From: an uncultured Alphaproteobacteria bacterium
GTDB lineage: Bacteria > Pseudomonadota > Alphaproteobacteria > Micavibrionales > Micavibrionaceae
Direction of reading: 5' to 3'
Assembly: GCA_946480475.1 (NCBI GenBank)
Contig: CAMLJM010000058.1
Coordinates: 1-5,758, forward strand
Length of the DNA: 5,758 bases
Below the pieces are notes generated by a model, which was not told where the DNA came from, did not search any database, and was given only the letters and a program-made list of their open reading frames with translations. Both the position numbers and the translations under genes were made by a program. Every line of letters starts with the position of its first letter. The stretch's first letter is position 1. Below, in pieces: positions 1-5,593 of the stretch.

Positions 1-113
1 GATGGATCAGTACCGCGAATGACGCTCTGCGCTGTAATTTGCGCATGATCTTCGATGATCACAAGATTTTCAAAACCCTCTTCTAACCATCTCTCATATT
101 TAATTGCGAGCAT
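1..113 (-). CDS. 5' part of an unidentified protein, cut by the left edge
   Basis: An open frame of 37 complete codons begins with ATG at 113-111 and continues past the window edge without a stop (MLAIKYERWLEEGFENLVII, then EDHAQITAQSVIRGTDP). I do not recognise the family. It starts 3 nt after the stop of the TIR-like gene on the same strand, so the two probably form an operon and may be translationally coupled; no good Shine-Dalgarno sequence precedes the ATG. The first half is AT-rich like its neighbour, while the last third uses more GC-rich codons. If this is a real gene it may be the partner of the TIR-like protein. It is too short to exclude a chance open frame. Confidence 0.45.
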   Translation of the reverse strand, partial: MLAIKYERWLEEGFENLVIIEDHAQITAQSVIRGTDP

Positions 114-116
114 TAA

Positions 117-968
117 TTAGAATGGCATTTCATCAATTATAAGGTTTATTGGAATTTCATAGTCAAAATTTCCTTTAGAAGTAACCAATCTAAAACTAGA
201 CCTTCCAGATATTTTATAACTATCCTTTAATTCTTCACCTTTAAAAGTTGACGCAAGCGTTTTCACTAACTCAAAAGTAACTTGCGTCCATTGTCCTTTT
301 TGAAATTTTCGTACAGTAGAGTCTACGGCATGGCGTAATAAAAACGGTTTAAAATCTGATATAGTAGATGGTTGCCCCTTTGAATCTTGCAGCAGTCGCC
401 AACTCTTGCCTGTATAAAAATACATTGCATCAATCTCAGGTGAAACTTGATTGGATTTATTCTCTAAATCTAGCGTGACCATAATCCTTGCATCTGCATA
501 ATATTTAGTTTTATTGAGATAACCTGATATACTGGTATTTGTGATTGTAATGTGGCTAATGTTGATTTTCTTACATTCTTCTTTTGCCCACGAGAGCTCT
601 TTTTCTAATTGATCCCTTAAAGAGACTAAAGAATTCTTATAAATAATATGTCGCCTATTTCTGAGATCGAAAGGGATATCCTTTTCATCAGAAGTAAGTA
701 GTATGCAGAGTTTATCTTTTGCATGAGCATATCCAACTTCATAAAAGACGTTGGGGTTCTGCCCCGTCATATCAGCTATAATTATATCGGCAGAATCTAT
801 CTGACTATAAATTTGCGCCAAGATAGTTTCGTTATAGATTTGCTCATCAACCCTCTCAGCAAGAATACCAAGGCTAGCTGCAGCTTCTTTAATACCAATC
901 TTATAAACATCATCAAACTTTTTATCGAATGGCATCAAAACAAATGAAAATAATTTTTTATCAGTCAT
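117..968 (-). CDS. TIR-like / nucleoside 2-deoxyribosyltransferase-like domain protein
   Basis: A 283-aa protein with two apparent parts. Residues about 6-130 look like the alpha/beta fold shared by TIR-like and nucleoside 2-deoxyribosyltransferase-like proteins: FVLMPFD at the first strand, IIIADMTG at about 62-69, and NPNVFYEVGYAHAKDK at about 72-87. The Glu in FYEVGYA (about 77) sits where the family's catalytic Glu lies; in related enzymes this residue acts on N-glycosidic bonds, including those of NAD. Residues about 140-283 are rich in predicted beta strands and match no family I know; they may be a sensing or ligand-binding module. I see no signal peptide or membrane segment, so it is probably cytoplasmic. 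I chose ATG at 968-966 because GGGA lies 5 nt upstream; an in-frame TTG at 983 would fall inside the guaA-tail repeat. The gene is AT-rich compared with guaA, suggesting acquisition by transfer. The NAD-cleaving or defence role is inference. Confidence 0.8.
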   Translation of the reverse strand: MTDKKLFSFVLMPFDKKFDDVYKIGIKEAAASLGILAERVDEQIYNETILAQIYSQIDSADIIIADMTGQNPNVFYEVGYAHAKDKLCILLTSDEKDIPFDLRNRRHIIYKNSLVSLRDQLEKELSWAKEECKKINISHITITNTSISGYLNKTKYYADARIMVTLDLENKSNQVSPEIDAMYFYTGKSWRLLQDSKGQPSTISDFKPFLLRHAVDSTVRKFQKGQWTQVTFELVKTLASTFKGEELKDSYKISGRSSFRLVTSKGNFDYEIPINLIIDEMPF

Positions 969-969
969 T

Positions 970-992
970 TTATTCCCACTCAATCGTCCCTG
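970..992 (-). repeat. second copy of the guaA 3' tail (att-like direct repeat, distal copy)
   Basis: Read on the minus strand this segment encodes G-T-I-E-W-E and a TAA stop, the same as the end of the complete guaA. Positions 974-990 are identical to 1473-1489 (17 bp). Over 970-990 there is a single mismatch, a synonymous GAA for GAG codon. Homology stops abruptly upstream of the GGG codon, so this is not the remains of a long guaA duplication. Integrases that target the 3' end of guaA leave repeats of this kind. No integrase gene is seen nearby. Confidence 0.85.
974..977 (-). promoter_or_regulatory. ribosome binding site of the TIR-like gene, inside the guaA-tail repeat
   Basis: GGGA, 5 nt before the ATG at 968, comes from the TGG-GAA codons of the guaA-derived repeat. 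It decides the start at 968 over the upstream TTG. The repeat's own stop codon (972-970) lies 1 nt before the ATG. Confidence 0.55.
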
Positions 993-1060
993 TGTATATA
1001 AACCTTTGATTTAACATCATAATATTTTTGTTTGTAGTAAGTTTGCAGTGAGAGTTTTAA
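993..1060. other. AT-rich gap between the DUF6228-like gene and the distal repeat
   Basis: This short, very AT-rich stretch has no convincing hairpin terminator. On the minus strand TATTAT (near 1017-1022) and TATATA (995-1000) resemble -10 boxes, but neither has a good -35 partner. A weak promoter for the TIR-like gene could lie here; otherwise the gene would depend on read-through from guaA. Confidence 0.35.
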
Positions 1061-1462
1061 TTAATCCGGAGATTCTCCAAAAAATGCTCTCGCTGATTTA
1101 GCCAATTTTTCTAATTGCCCAAGCTCATAAGCTAAACCTGTTTCCACCAACCATTCTTCATCTCCTCCAGTTCTTTCTGACAAAATTATTTTAAATGTAA
1201 CTTTTCCTAAAACACTACAAGTTGCAGTCAACTTAAATTCGCCTTCCAGAGATTCCCAACCTTCTTCACCTTTCCACGGTTGCTTTTGTGAAGCCAAAAA
1301 TTCTATCAAGTCGGCAAAACCATAAGCATCTGTATATGCATAAACTTCCCGTATAGCATTTAGATGAGATGATTGCAGGCTGGCTTTAAAATAGTCGCCT
1401 TTTATATCAGACAACACCAAAGCTAAATCTGATGTTGATGATTTAATTATAAATTCTGACAT
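1061..1462 (-). CDS. DUF6228-like small protein
   Basis: A 133-aa, probably soluble protein. The run from the GDYFKASLQSS region (about 21-31), through WKGEEGWESLEGEFKLTA (about 63-80) and LGKVTFKIIL (about 85-94), to ELGQLEKLAK (about 113-122) resembles my memory of DUF6228, a small family of unknown function. Similar small W/G/E-rich proteins also occur as immunity proteins of polymorphic toxins, so a protective role is conceivable but unproven. The ATG at 1462-1460 lies 6 nt after the guaA stop, and the only plausible Shine-Dalgarno, GGGAG at 1476-1472, is inside the last codons of guaA. It is therefore probably co-transcribed and translationally coupled with guaA. It is AT-richer than guaA and lies alone between the two guaA-tail repeats, like a single-gene cassette. 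Confidence 0.75.
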   Translation of the reverse strand: MSEFIIKSSTSDLALVLSDIKGDYFKASLQSSHLNAIREVYAYTDAYGFADLIEFLASQKQPWKGEEGWESLEGEFKLTATCSVLGKVTFKIILSERTGGDEEWLVETGLAYELGQLEKLAKSARAFFGESPD

Positions 1463-1468
1463 TCTCTG

Positions 1469-1491
1469 TTACTCCCACTCAATCGTCCCCG
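1469..1491 (-). repeat. guaA 3' tail, proximal copy of the att-like direct repeat
   Basis: These are the last codons and stop of the functional guaA, repeated at 970-992 (see that entry for the alignment). The 499-bp offset holds exactly one gene, the DUF6228-like ORF. If integration took place here, the repeat carried by the element would have restored the guaA reading frame, so guaA stays intact. GGGAG at 1476-1472 probably serves as the ribosome binding site of the gene that follows. Confidence 0.8.
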
Positions 1492-3073
1492 GTGGTTTGG
1501 AGGTGATGTCATACGTCACGCGGTTGATGCCGCGCACTTCGTTGATGATGCGGGTGGCAACCCTTCCTAAGAATTCATGATCGAAGTGGAAGAAGTCAGC
1601 CGTCATGCCGTCGGTCGATGTGACGGCGCGGAGCGCGCAGACGTAATCATAACTGCGGCCATCGCCCATGACACCGACGGAGCGCACAGGCAGCAGCACA
1701 ACGAAAGCCTGCCAGATGGCATCATAGAGGCCAGCACTGCGGATTTCCTCAAGATATATTGTATCGGCCTTACGCAGTATCTCGAGTTTTTCCGGAGTGA
1801 TTTCGCCGGGGATACGGATCGCGAGGCCGGGTCCCGGGAACGGGTGGCGTTTCACGAAGTCAGGGTGAAGGCCGAGTTCAACGCCAAGGGCGCGCACTTC
1901 GTCCTTGAACAATTCGCGTAAGGGTTCGACCAATTTCAGGTTCATGCGTTCGGGCAGACCGCCGACATTGTGGTGCGATTTAATGGTGACAGACGGACCC
2001 CCGGTGAAAGATACCGATTCAATGACGTCTGGATAAAGCGTGCCCTGTGCAAGGAAGTCAGCACCGCCGACGCGCTTACTCAGCATCTCGAACACCTCGA
2101 TAAACATGGTGCCGATAAGCTTGCGTTTCATCTCGGGATCGCTGATCCCCTCCAGCCCGTCGAGGAATTTGGCGGAGGCATCTTCATGAATCAGCGGGAT
2201 GTTGTAGTGGTTGCGGAAGAGGTTTACGACCTGATCGCTTTCGCCCGCGCGCATCAGACCTGTATCCACATAAATACAGGTGAGCTGGTCACCAATCGCC
2301 TCATGCAGCAGCACGGCCGCCACGGTTGAATCAACACCGCCGGAAAGGCCGCAGATCACCTTGCCACTGCCGACCTGCTTGCGGATTTTCGCAATCGCTT
2401 CTTCCTTGAACGCGGCCATGGTCCAGTCGCCCTCGCAACCGCAGACGCCATGGGTAAAGTTTTTAAGCAGCGCGGCACCGTGTGGCGTGTGCACGACCTC
2501 GGGGTGGAACTGCACACCGTAGAATTTTTTATTGTCATTGGCGATGAAAGCGTAAGGCGCCCCTTCGGACGTGCCGACCACGCGGAAACCATCGGGCAGC
2601 TTGGTCACGCGGTCGCCATGCGACATCCAGACCTGTTCTTTTGCGCCCTTATCCCAGATGCCGTTCAGCAGCGGGCTTTGTTCGGCGACTTCGACATAGG
2701 CGCGGCCGAATTCACGACTGTGGCCTGCTTCCACCTTGCCCCCCAGCTGTTCGACCATCGTCTGCTGGCCGTAGCAGATGCCGAATACCGGCACGTTCAT
2801 TTCAAATACGGTTTGCGGGGCGCGCGGGGATTTATCTTCTGTCACCGATGCGGGGCCGCCGGAAAGAATGATGCCCTTGGGATTAAAGGCCCGGATGCGG
2901 TCATTATCAGCCTGGTTAAACGGCCAGATTTCGCAGTAAACCCCGGATTCACGCACGCGCCGTGCGATCAGCTGGGTGACCTGTGAGCCGAAATCGAGGA
3001 TCAGGATACGGTCATGCTGGGGGAGGGAAACCGGGGCGTTTTCAGGCTGGGACTCAAGCGAGGGGGCGACCAT
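1469..3073 (-). CDS. guaA: GMP synthase (glutamine-hydrolysing)
   Basis: A cytoplasmic enzyme that converts XMP, ATP and glutamine to GMP, the last step of guanine nucleotide synthesis. At 534 aa it has the usual full length. Residues below count from the first of two consecutive ATGs. The class I amidotransferase domain (about 23-210) has nucleophile Cys101 in GICYGQQ and His191/Glu193 in FHPEV. The ATP-pyrophosphatase domain has the P-loop SGGVDS at 245-250. The C-terminal dimerisation domain carries [11 protein letters not shown] (366-376), [11 protein letters not shown] (411-421) and the conserved end PPGTIEWE. I prefer the second ATG (3073) because AAGGA at 3083-3079 stands 5 nt before it and only 2 nt before the first (3076). 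It is divergent from the deaminase gene, with about 60 bp between them. Its 3' end is the target of the repeat described at 1469-1491. No terminator follows, so transcription may continue into the accessory genes. Confidence 0.97.
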   Translation of the reverse strand: MVAPSLESQPENAPVSLPQHDRILILDFGSQVTQLIARRVRESGVYCEIWPFNQADNDRIRAFNPKGIILSGGPASVTEDKSPRAPQTVFEMNVPVFGICYGQQTMVEQLGGKVEAGHSREFGRAYVEVAEQSPLLNGIWDKGAKEQVWMSHGDRVTKLPDGFRVVGTSEGAPYAFIANDNKKFYGVQFHPEVVHTPHGAALLKNFTHGVCGCEGDWTMAAFKEEAIAKIRKQVGSGKVICGLSGGVDSTVAAVLLHEAIGDQLTCIYVDTGLMRAGESDQVVNLFRNHYNIPLIHEDASAKFLDGLEGISDPEMKRKLIGTMFIEVFEMLSKRVGGADFLAQGTLYPDVIESVSFTGGPSVTIKSHHNVGGLPERMNLKLVEPLRELFKDEVRALGVELGLHPDFVKRHPFPGPGLAIRIPGEITPEKLEILRKADTIYLEEIRSAGLYDAIWQAFVVLLPVRSVGVMGDGRSYDYVCALRAVTSTDGMTADFFHFDHEFLGRVATRIINEVRGINRVTYDITSKPPGTIEWE

Positions 3074-3078
3074 CATAT

Positions 3079-3083
3079 TCCTT
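3079..3083 (-). promoter_or_regulatory. ribosome binding site of guaA
   Basis: AAGGA on the minus strand. Its distance of 5 nt favours the second of the two adjacent ATG codons. Confidence 0.6.
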
Positions 3084-3134
3084 AACGGGCAAAGGTTGCG
3101 GATATGGCGGCACCATACTATATATCAGGCCGTT
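3084..3134. promoter_or_regulatory. divergent promoter region of guaA and the purine-salvage genes
   Basis: The spacer between two divergent genes must hold both promoters unless guaA's lies inside the deaminase gene. For the plus strand, TTGCGG (3096-3101) and TATATA (3119-3124) are 17 bp apart. On the minus strand TATAGT (3122-3117) overlaps the same AT stretch, so the two directions may share a symmetrical -10 region. The plus-strand start would then lie only a few bases before the ATG at 3135, giving a nearly leaderless mRNA. The -35 matches are poor and the calls are tentative. Confidence 0.3.
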
Positions 3135-4133
3135 ATGACAGAGTTGATACCGCAAGAAATCCTGAAAAAGCTGGTCGATGAGGCAGATTTAGCCGCTGTC
3201 GAGAATGTCCGCGAGGGCCGCGGCGGGCCGTTTGGCGCCAGCCTGAATATCATCAACCTTGCCCATAACCATATCCTGCGGATTGGCGATATTGCCGGTA
3301 ATGCCGTGCTGGAAACGGGGGTGGGGAGCGCCCATGCCGAGGACCAGGCCCTAAGCCCGGAAAATGTCAGGGCGCTGAAGGCCCATCTGAAAAATCGTGA
3401 CCTGCCGAAGACAGTCGTCGTTGTCGCATCAAGCGGCGAAAGCTGCCCGGCATGCCATGCCAAGATTGAGATACTGGCGCGTATCCTTCTGGATGAAGGC
3501 CTGATCCAGCCGGGGCATTTTGTTGTGGCTTACGGTGCCACTTATGCCGATACATTGAACGTCGCCGGTTTCAATGATGAACCTTATCACGCCGATATGA
3601 ACAAACCGGAAGCAGCCCGCCTGATTCAGATTGAAGATATGGATGCCGCAAAATTGCCTGCGGAATTGAAATCACAGATCAGCGATGCGTGCGCCCTTGT
3701 GCAATCGTCAAACGGCAATTTCACAGGCCGCGATGAACGCAGTACGCATTTTACTTTAACACCCGAAGTGACGGCCATGCGCGCAGCCTGTCGTGCACAG
3801 AAAGCCAAAGGCACTCCTGAGCCGTGGGACTTGCAGCGCGCCACCTTATATACAACGACAAGGCAGATCGGACCTCTTGGTTATGCCGAAGCGCAATGGG
3901 CAAATATTGCACGCTGGGTGCGGGTTTCCGGGATGAACAGCGCTGCGCCGGAGGCACCCGCTATCAATAATAATGCGCTTTTCCAGGCAATCGCCGCCCG
4001 GCCCTATAATAACCAGTATTCAATTTTAAACGTTGTGCGCATTACGCCGTTTGCCAACCTTGGCCAACAGGAATGGGCAAAACTGCAGACAGAAAATCCA
4101 GAGCTTAAAAATTATAATGGAGTAGCGACATGA
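3135..4133 (+). CDS. two-domain guanine-deaminase-like protein (active plus degenerate domain)
   Basis: A 332-aa cytoplasmic protein of the cytidine-deaminase-like zinc hydrolase superfamily. The N-terminal domain has GGPFGA (30-35), HAE (67-69: zinc ligand His67, proton-shuttle Glu69) and CPAC (104-107: zinc ligands Cys104, Cys107). It also has YGATYADTLNVAGFNDE (about 133-149), as after the active site in GuaD-type guanine deaminases. The C-terminal domain repeats the pattern: EVTAMRAAC (211-219) follows TPE (209-211) in place of HAE, and GPLG (246-249) replaces CPxC ahead of YAEAQWANI. Both motif pairs are 37 residues apart, supporting internal duplication with loss of zinc binding in the second copy. 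GuaD-type enzymes are usually about half this length. Guanine to xanthine is the likely reaction given the neighbours, but another purine or pterin substrate is possible. ATG at 3135 is preferred, with AGG 5 nt upstream; an earlier in-frame ATG at 2976 lies inside guaA. The stop overlaps the next start (ATGA). Confidence 0.8.
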   Translation: MTELIPQEILKKLVDEADLAAVENVREGRGGPFGASLNIINLAHNHILRIGDIAGNAVLETGVGSAHAEDQALSPENVRALKAHLKNRDLPKTVVVVASSGESCPACHAKIEILARILLDEGLIQPGHFVVAYGATYADTLNVAGFNDEPYHADMNKPEAARLIQIEDMDAAKLPAELKSQISDACALVQSSNGNFTGRDERSTHFTLTPEVTAMRAACRAQKAKGTPEPWDLQRATLYTTTRQIGPLGYAEAQWANIARWVRVSGMNSAAPEAPAINNNALFQAIAARPYNNQYSILNVVRITPFANLGQQEWAKLQTENPELKNYNGVAT

Positions 4134-4645
4134 GCGAAAAAGGTACCGTTTACAACGAAGAAAAGTTCGTCACATGGGATGAAGTGCAGGATCATTGCCG
4201 CTCGCTGGCGCAGCGCATCCTTGATATGGGCCGGAACTTTAAGAAAATCCTTGTCATTACACGAGGCGGCATGTTCCCCGCCGGTGTGCTGGCGCGCGAG
4301 CTGGAAATCCGCCACATCGAAAATATCTGCATCGACACTTACGACTCCAAGGATTCCCAAAAAATGAAAGTACCTACGCTGCTGAAACCCGCAGCCGAAG
4401 AATATCTCTCGGACGTATTGATCGTGGATGATCTGGCGGATACGGGCACCACATTGCAGATGGTCCGCGATATGACACAGAACGCGCTGGTTGTGACCAT
4501 TTTTGCCAAACCCAAGGGTGAGTCGCTGGTTGACCTGTTCCATGAGCGTGTCGCCCAGAATGTATGGGTGCGCTTCCCGTGGGATACAGAAAAAGGCAGC
4601 AAGTTCGTAAAGCCGCTGGCACAGCGCGGCGGCCCCAACCCATAA
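4130..4645 (+). CDS. gpt: xanthine/guanine phosphoribosyltransferase
   Basis: A 171-aa type I phosphoribosyltransferase that joins a purine base to PRPP, giving XMP, GMP or IMP. It resembles enterobacterial Gpt along its whole length. TRGGMFPAGVLARELEIRH (44-62) matches the Gpt loop and helix. VLIVDDLADTGTT (96-108) is the PRPP-binding motif with the two Asp at 100-101. VTIFAKPKGESLVD (122-135) and VWVRFPWD (145-152) match the Gpt purine-binding end. It is some 20 residues longer than E. coli Gpt, mainly in the N-terminal and C-terminal tails. The start overlaps the deaminase stop as ATGA, with GGAG 7 nt before the ATG, so the two are co-translated. Making xanthine (previous gene) and using xanthine (this gene) fit one pathway. 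Hypoxanthine preference cannot be excluded from sequence alone. Confidence 0.88.
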   Translation: MSEKGTVYNEEKFVTWDEVQDHCRSLAQRILDMGRNFKKILVITRGGMFPAGVLARELEIRHIENICIDTYDSKDSQKMKVPTLLKPAAEEYLSDVLIVDDLADTGTTLQMVRDMTQNALVVTIFAKPKGESLVDLFHERVAQNVWVRFPWDTEKGSKFVKPLAQRGGPNP

Positions 4646-4686
4646 AGGCTCAGCCGTTCAACCCCTGACAGTGCTTGACAGTTTCG

Positions 4687-4733
4687 CCCCTGCCCCGCAT
4701 AGATAATGCAGTGCATTATAAAAGAGGCAGGGG
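4687..4733 (+). promoter_or_regulatory. long-range inverted repeat that can pair with the PNP ribosome binding site
   Basis: CCCCTGCC (4687-4694) is the exact reverse complement of GGCAGGGG (4726-4733). The right arm covers most of the GGGGAG ribosome binding site. Outside it, AAGGCTC (4645-4651) complements GAGCCTT (4733-4739), which reaches almost to the start codon. In an mRNA reading through from gpt these arms could hide the translation start of the PNP gene. Whether the structure forms or matters is inference. Confidence 0.4.
4703..4719. promoter_or_regulatory. perfect 17-bp palindrome, candidate repressor operator
   Basis: ATAATGCA-G-TGCATTAT has perfect 8-bp arms around one central base. 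It lies just downstream of, or overlapping, the presumed -10 region of the PNP gene, the usual place for a repressor site. It does not match the E. coli PurR box, and I cannot name the regulator. It would also form the inner hairpin within the larger inverted repeat. Confidence 0.5.
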
Positions 4734-4741
4734 AGCCTTAA

Positions 4742-5593
4742 ATGTCTGGATTGAACGCTGAAATTCAAGCTGCCGCCGCCATCATCCGTGAAAGAGCGCA
4801 AGGGTTACAGCCGAAGATCGCGGTCCTGCTGGGTTCCGGTCTGGGTGCTGTTGCCGATCTTTTAAAAGAAACAGCCAGTATTCCCTATTCAGAGCTGCCT
4901 GGGTTTTCACCACCGACAATCGAAGGTCACGAAGGCAGCCTGAGAATCGGGACTGTTGATGGCGTACCCGCTTATTACCTGAAAGGCCGCGTTCACCTTT
5001 ATGAAGGTGTGGGTGCTAACCCGCTTAAGGTGATGATCCGCACATTGAAGACGCTGGGCGTTGAAACACTGATCATCACCAATGCCTGTGGGGGGCTTCA
5101 TGAAGATTTGCAGCCTGGTTCTATCATGCTGATCCGTGACCATATCAATCGCATGGGCACCAATCCGCTGGTGGGACCGAACGATGATGACTGGGGTCCG
5201 CGTTTTCCCTCACAGGAAGGGGCATGGAATGAAGGGCTGCGGCGCCTCATGCTTGATGGCGCTGAAAAGAACGGTGTGCGCTTACATGAAGGTGTTTACA
5301 GTGCACATTTAGGACCCACATTTGAAACGCCGGCAGAAATCCGGATGGTGCGCATACTGGGGGTCGATGCCGTCGGAATGTCCACCGTGCCTGAGAATAT
5401 CATTGCCCGTCATTGCGGCCTTGAATGCGTGGGGCTTGCCGCTATCGTCAATCGTGCCGCCGGTATGGGATTTGAAAAACCAAGTCATGAACAGACATTG
5501 ATCGGTGCCAAAATGGCTGAAGGCAATATGGCCAAGCTTATAAAAACATTCATTCAAGATTATAATGCCAAAGCGATTACGAAAACTGCATGA
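4742..5593 (+). CDS. punA: purine nucleoside phosphorylase, trimeric (PNP/MTAP family) type
   Basis: A 283-aa cytoplasmic enzyme that splits purine nucleosides with phosphate into base and ribose-1-phosphate. Family motifs appear in order: GSGLG (31-35, phosphate loop), GHEG (62-65), GRVHLYEG (82-89, His85 and Tyr88), TNACGG (113-118), GPTFETPAEI (191-200, with Glu195 at the base-binding position) and VDAVGMSTVPE (208-218). Asn237 in IVNRAAG matches the purine-binding Asn of the family. The segment after it (MGFEKPSHEQ) keeps the SHE motif. Length is normal for the trimeric class, which in general prefers 6-oxopurine nucleosides such as inosine and guanosine. GGGGAG 6 nt upstream supports the start. 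The stop overlaps the metF start (ATGA). Some genomes label this gene deoD or pnp. Confidence 0.92.
   Translation: MSGLNAEIQAAAAIIRERAQGLQPKIAVLLGSGLGAVADLLKETASIPYSELPGFSPPTIEGHEGSLRIGTVDGVPAYYLKGRVHLYEGVGANPLKVMIRTLKTLGVETLIITNACGGLHEDLQPGSIMLIRDHINRMGTNPLVGPNDDDWGPRFPSQEGAWNEGLRRLMLDGAEKNGVRLHEGVYSAHLGPTFETPAEIRMVRILGVDAVGMSTVPENIIARHCGLECVGLAAIVNRAAGMGFEKPSHEQTLIGAKMAEGNMAKLIKTFIQDYNAKAITKTA

Larger units (their letters stand above)
4646..4741 (+). promoter_or_regulatory. regulatory gap between gpt and the PNP gene
   Basis: It contains a consensus -35 box TTGACA at 4675-4680. Possible -10 matches are CATAGA (4698-4703, spacer 17) or the better GATAAT (4702-4707, spacer 21, too long), so the promoter is plausible but imperfect. 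TGACAGT occurs twice exactly 10 bp apart (4666-4672 and 4676-4682), on one face of the helix across the -35. GGGGAG at 4730-4735 is the ribosome binding site, 6 nt before the ATG. Inverted repeats inside the gap are listed separately. No classical terminator with a U-run is present after gpt. Confidence 0.4.

Noticed and set aside
41..60. ATGATC repeated 10 bp apart with an imperfect palindrome
   Set aside because: It is too short and lies inside the partial ORF; chance is a sufficient explanation.
723..947. Plus-strand 74-residue open frame inside the TIR-like gene
   Set aside because: It is antisense to the best conserved part of the TIR-like domain and shows no features of its own.
969..983. 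TTG start that would extend the TIR-like protein by five residues
   Set aside because: The codons lie inside the guaA-derived repeat and have no ribosome binding site, while ATG at 968 has GGGA at 5 nt.
1..1468. An integrase or transposase gene that would explain the insertion
   Set aside because: No frame in the window shows tyrosine or serine recombinase or transposase motifs; it may lie to the left.
1577..2986. Several open frames antisense to guaA
   Set aside because: They are shadows of guaA codon usage, with no recognisable motifs or ribosome binding sites.
2976..3134. N-terminal extension of the deaminase by 53 residues
   Set aside because: Most of it is antisense to the conserved start of guaA, its sequence is not deaminase-like, and the domain fits a start at 3135.
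4112..4716. Minus-strand open frames across gpt
   Set aside because: They overlap a clearly identified gene and show low-complexity antisense composition without domain features.
4646..4741. Purine or preQ1 riboswitch before the PNP gene
   Set aside because: The conserved loop and junction sequences of the purine aptamer are not seen; only simple inverted repeats are present.
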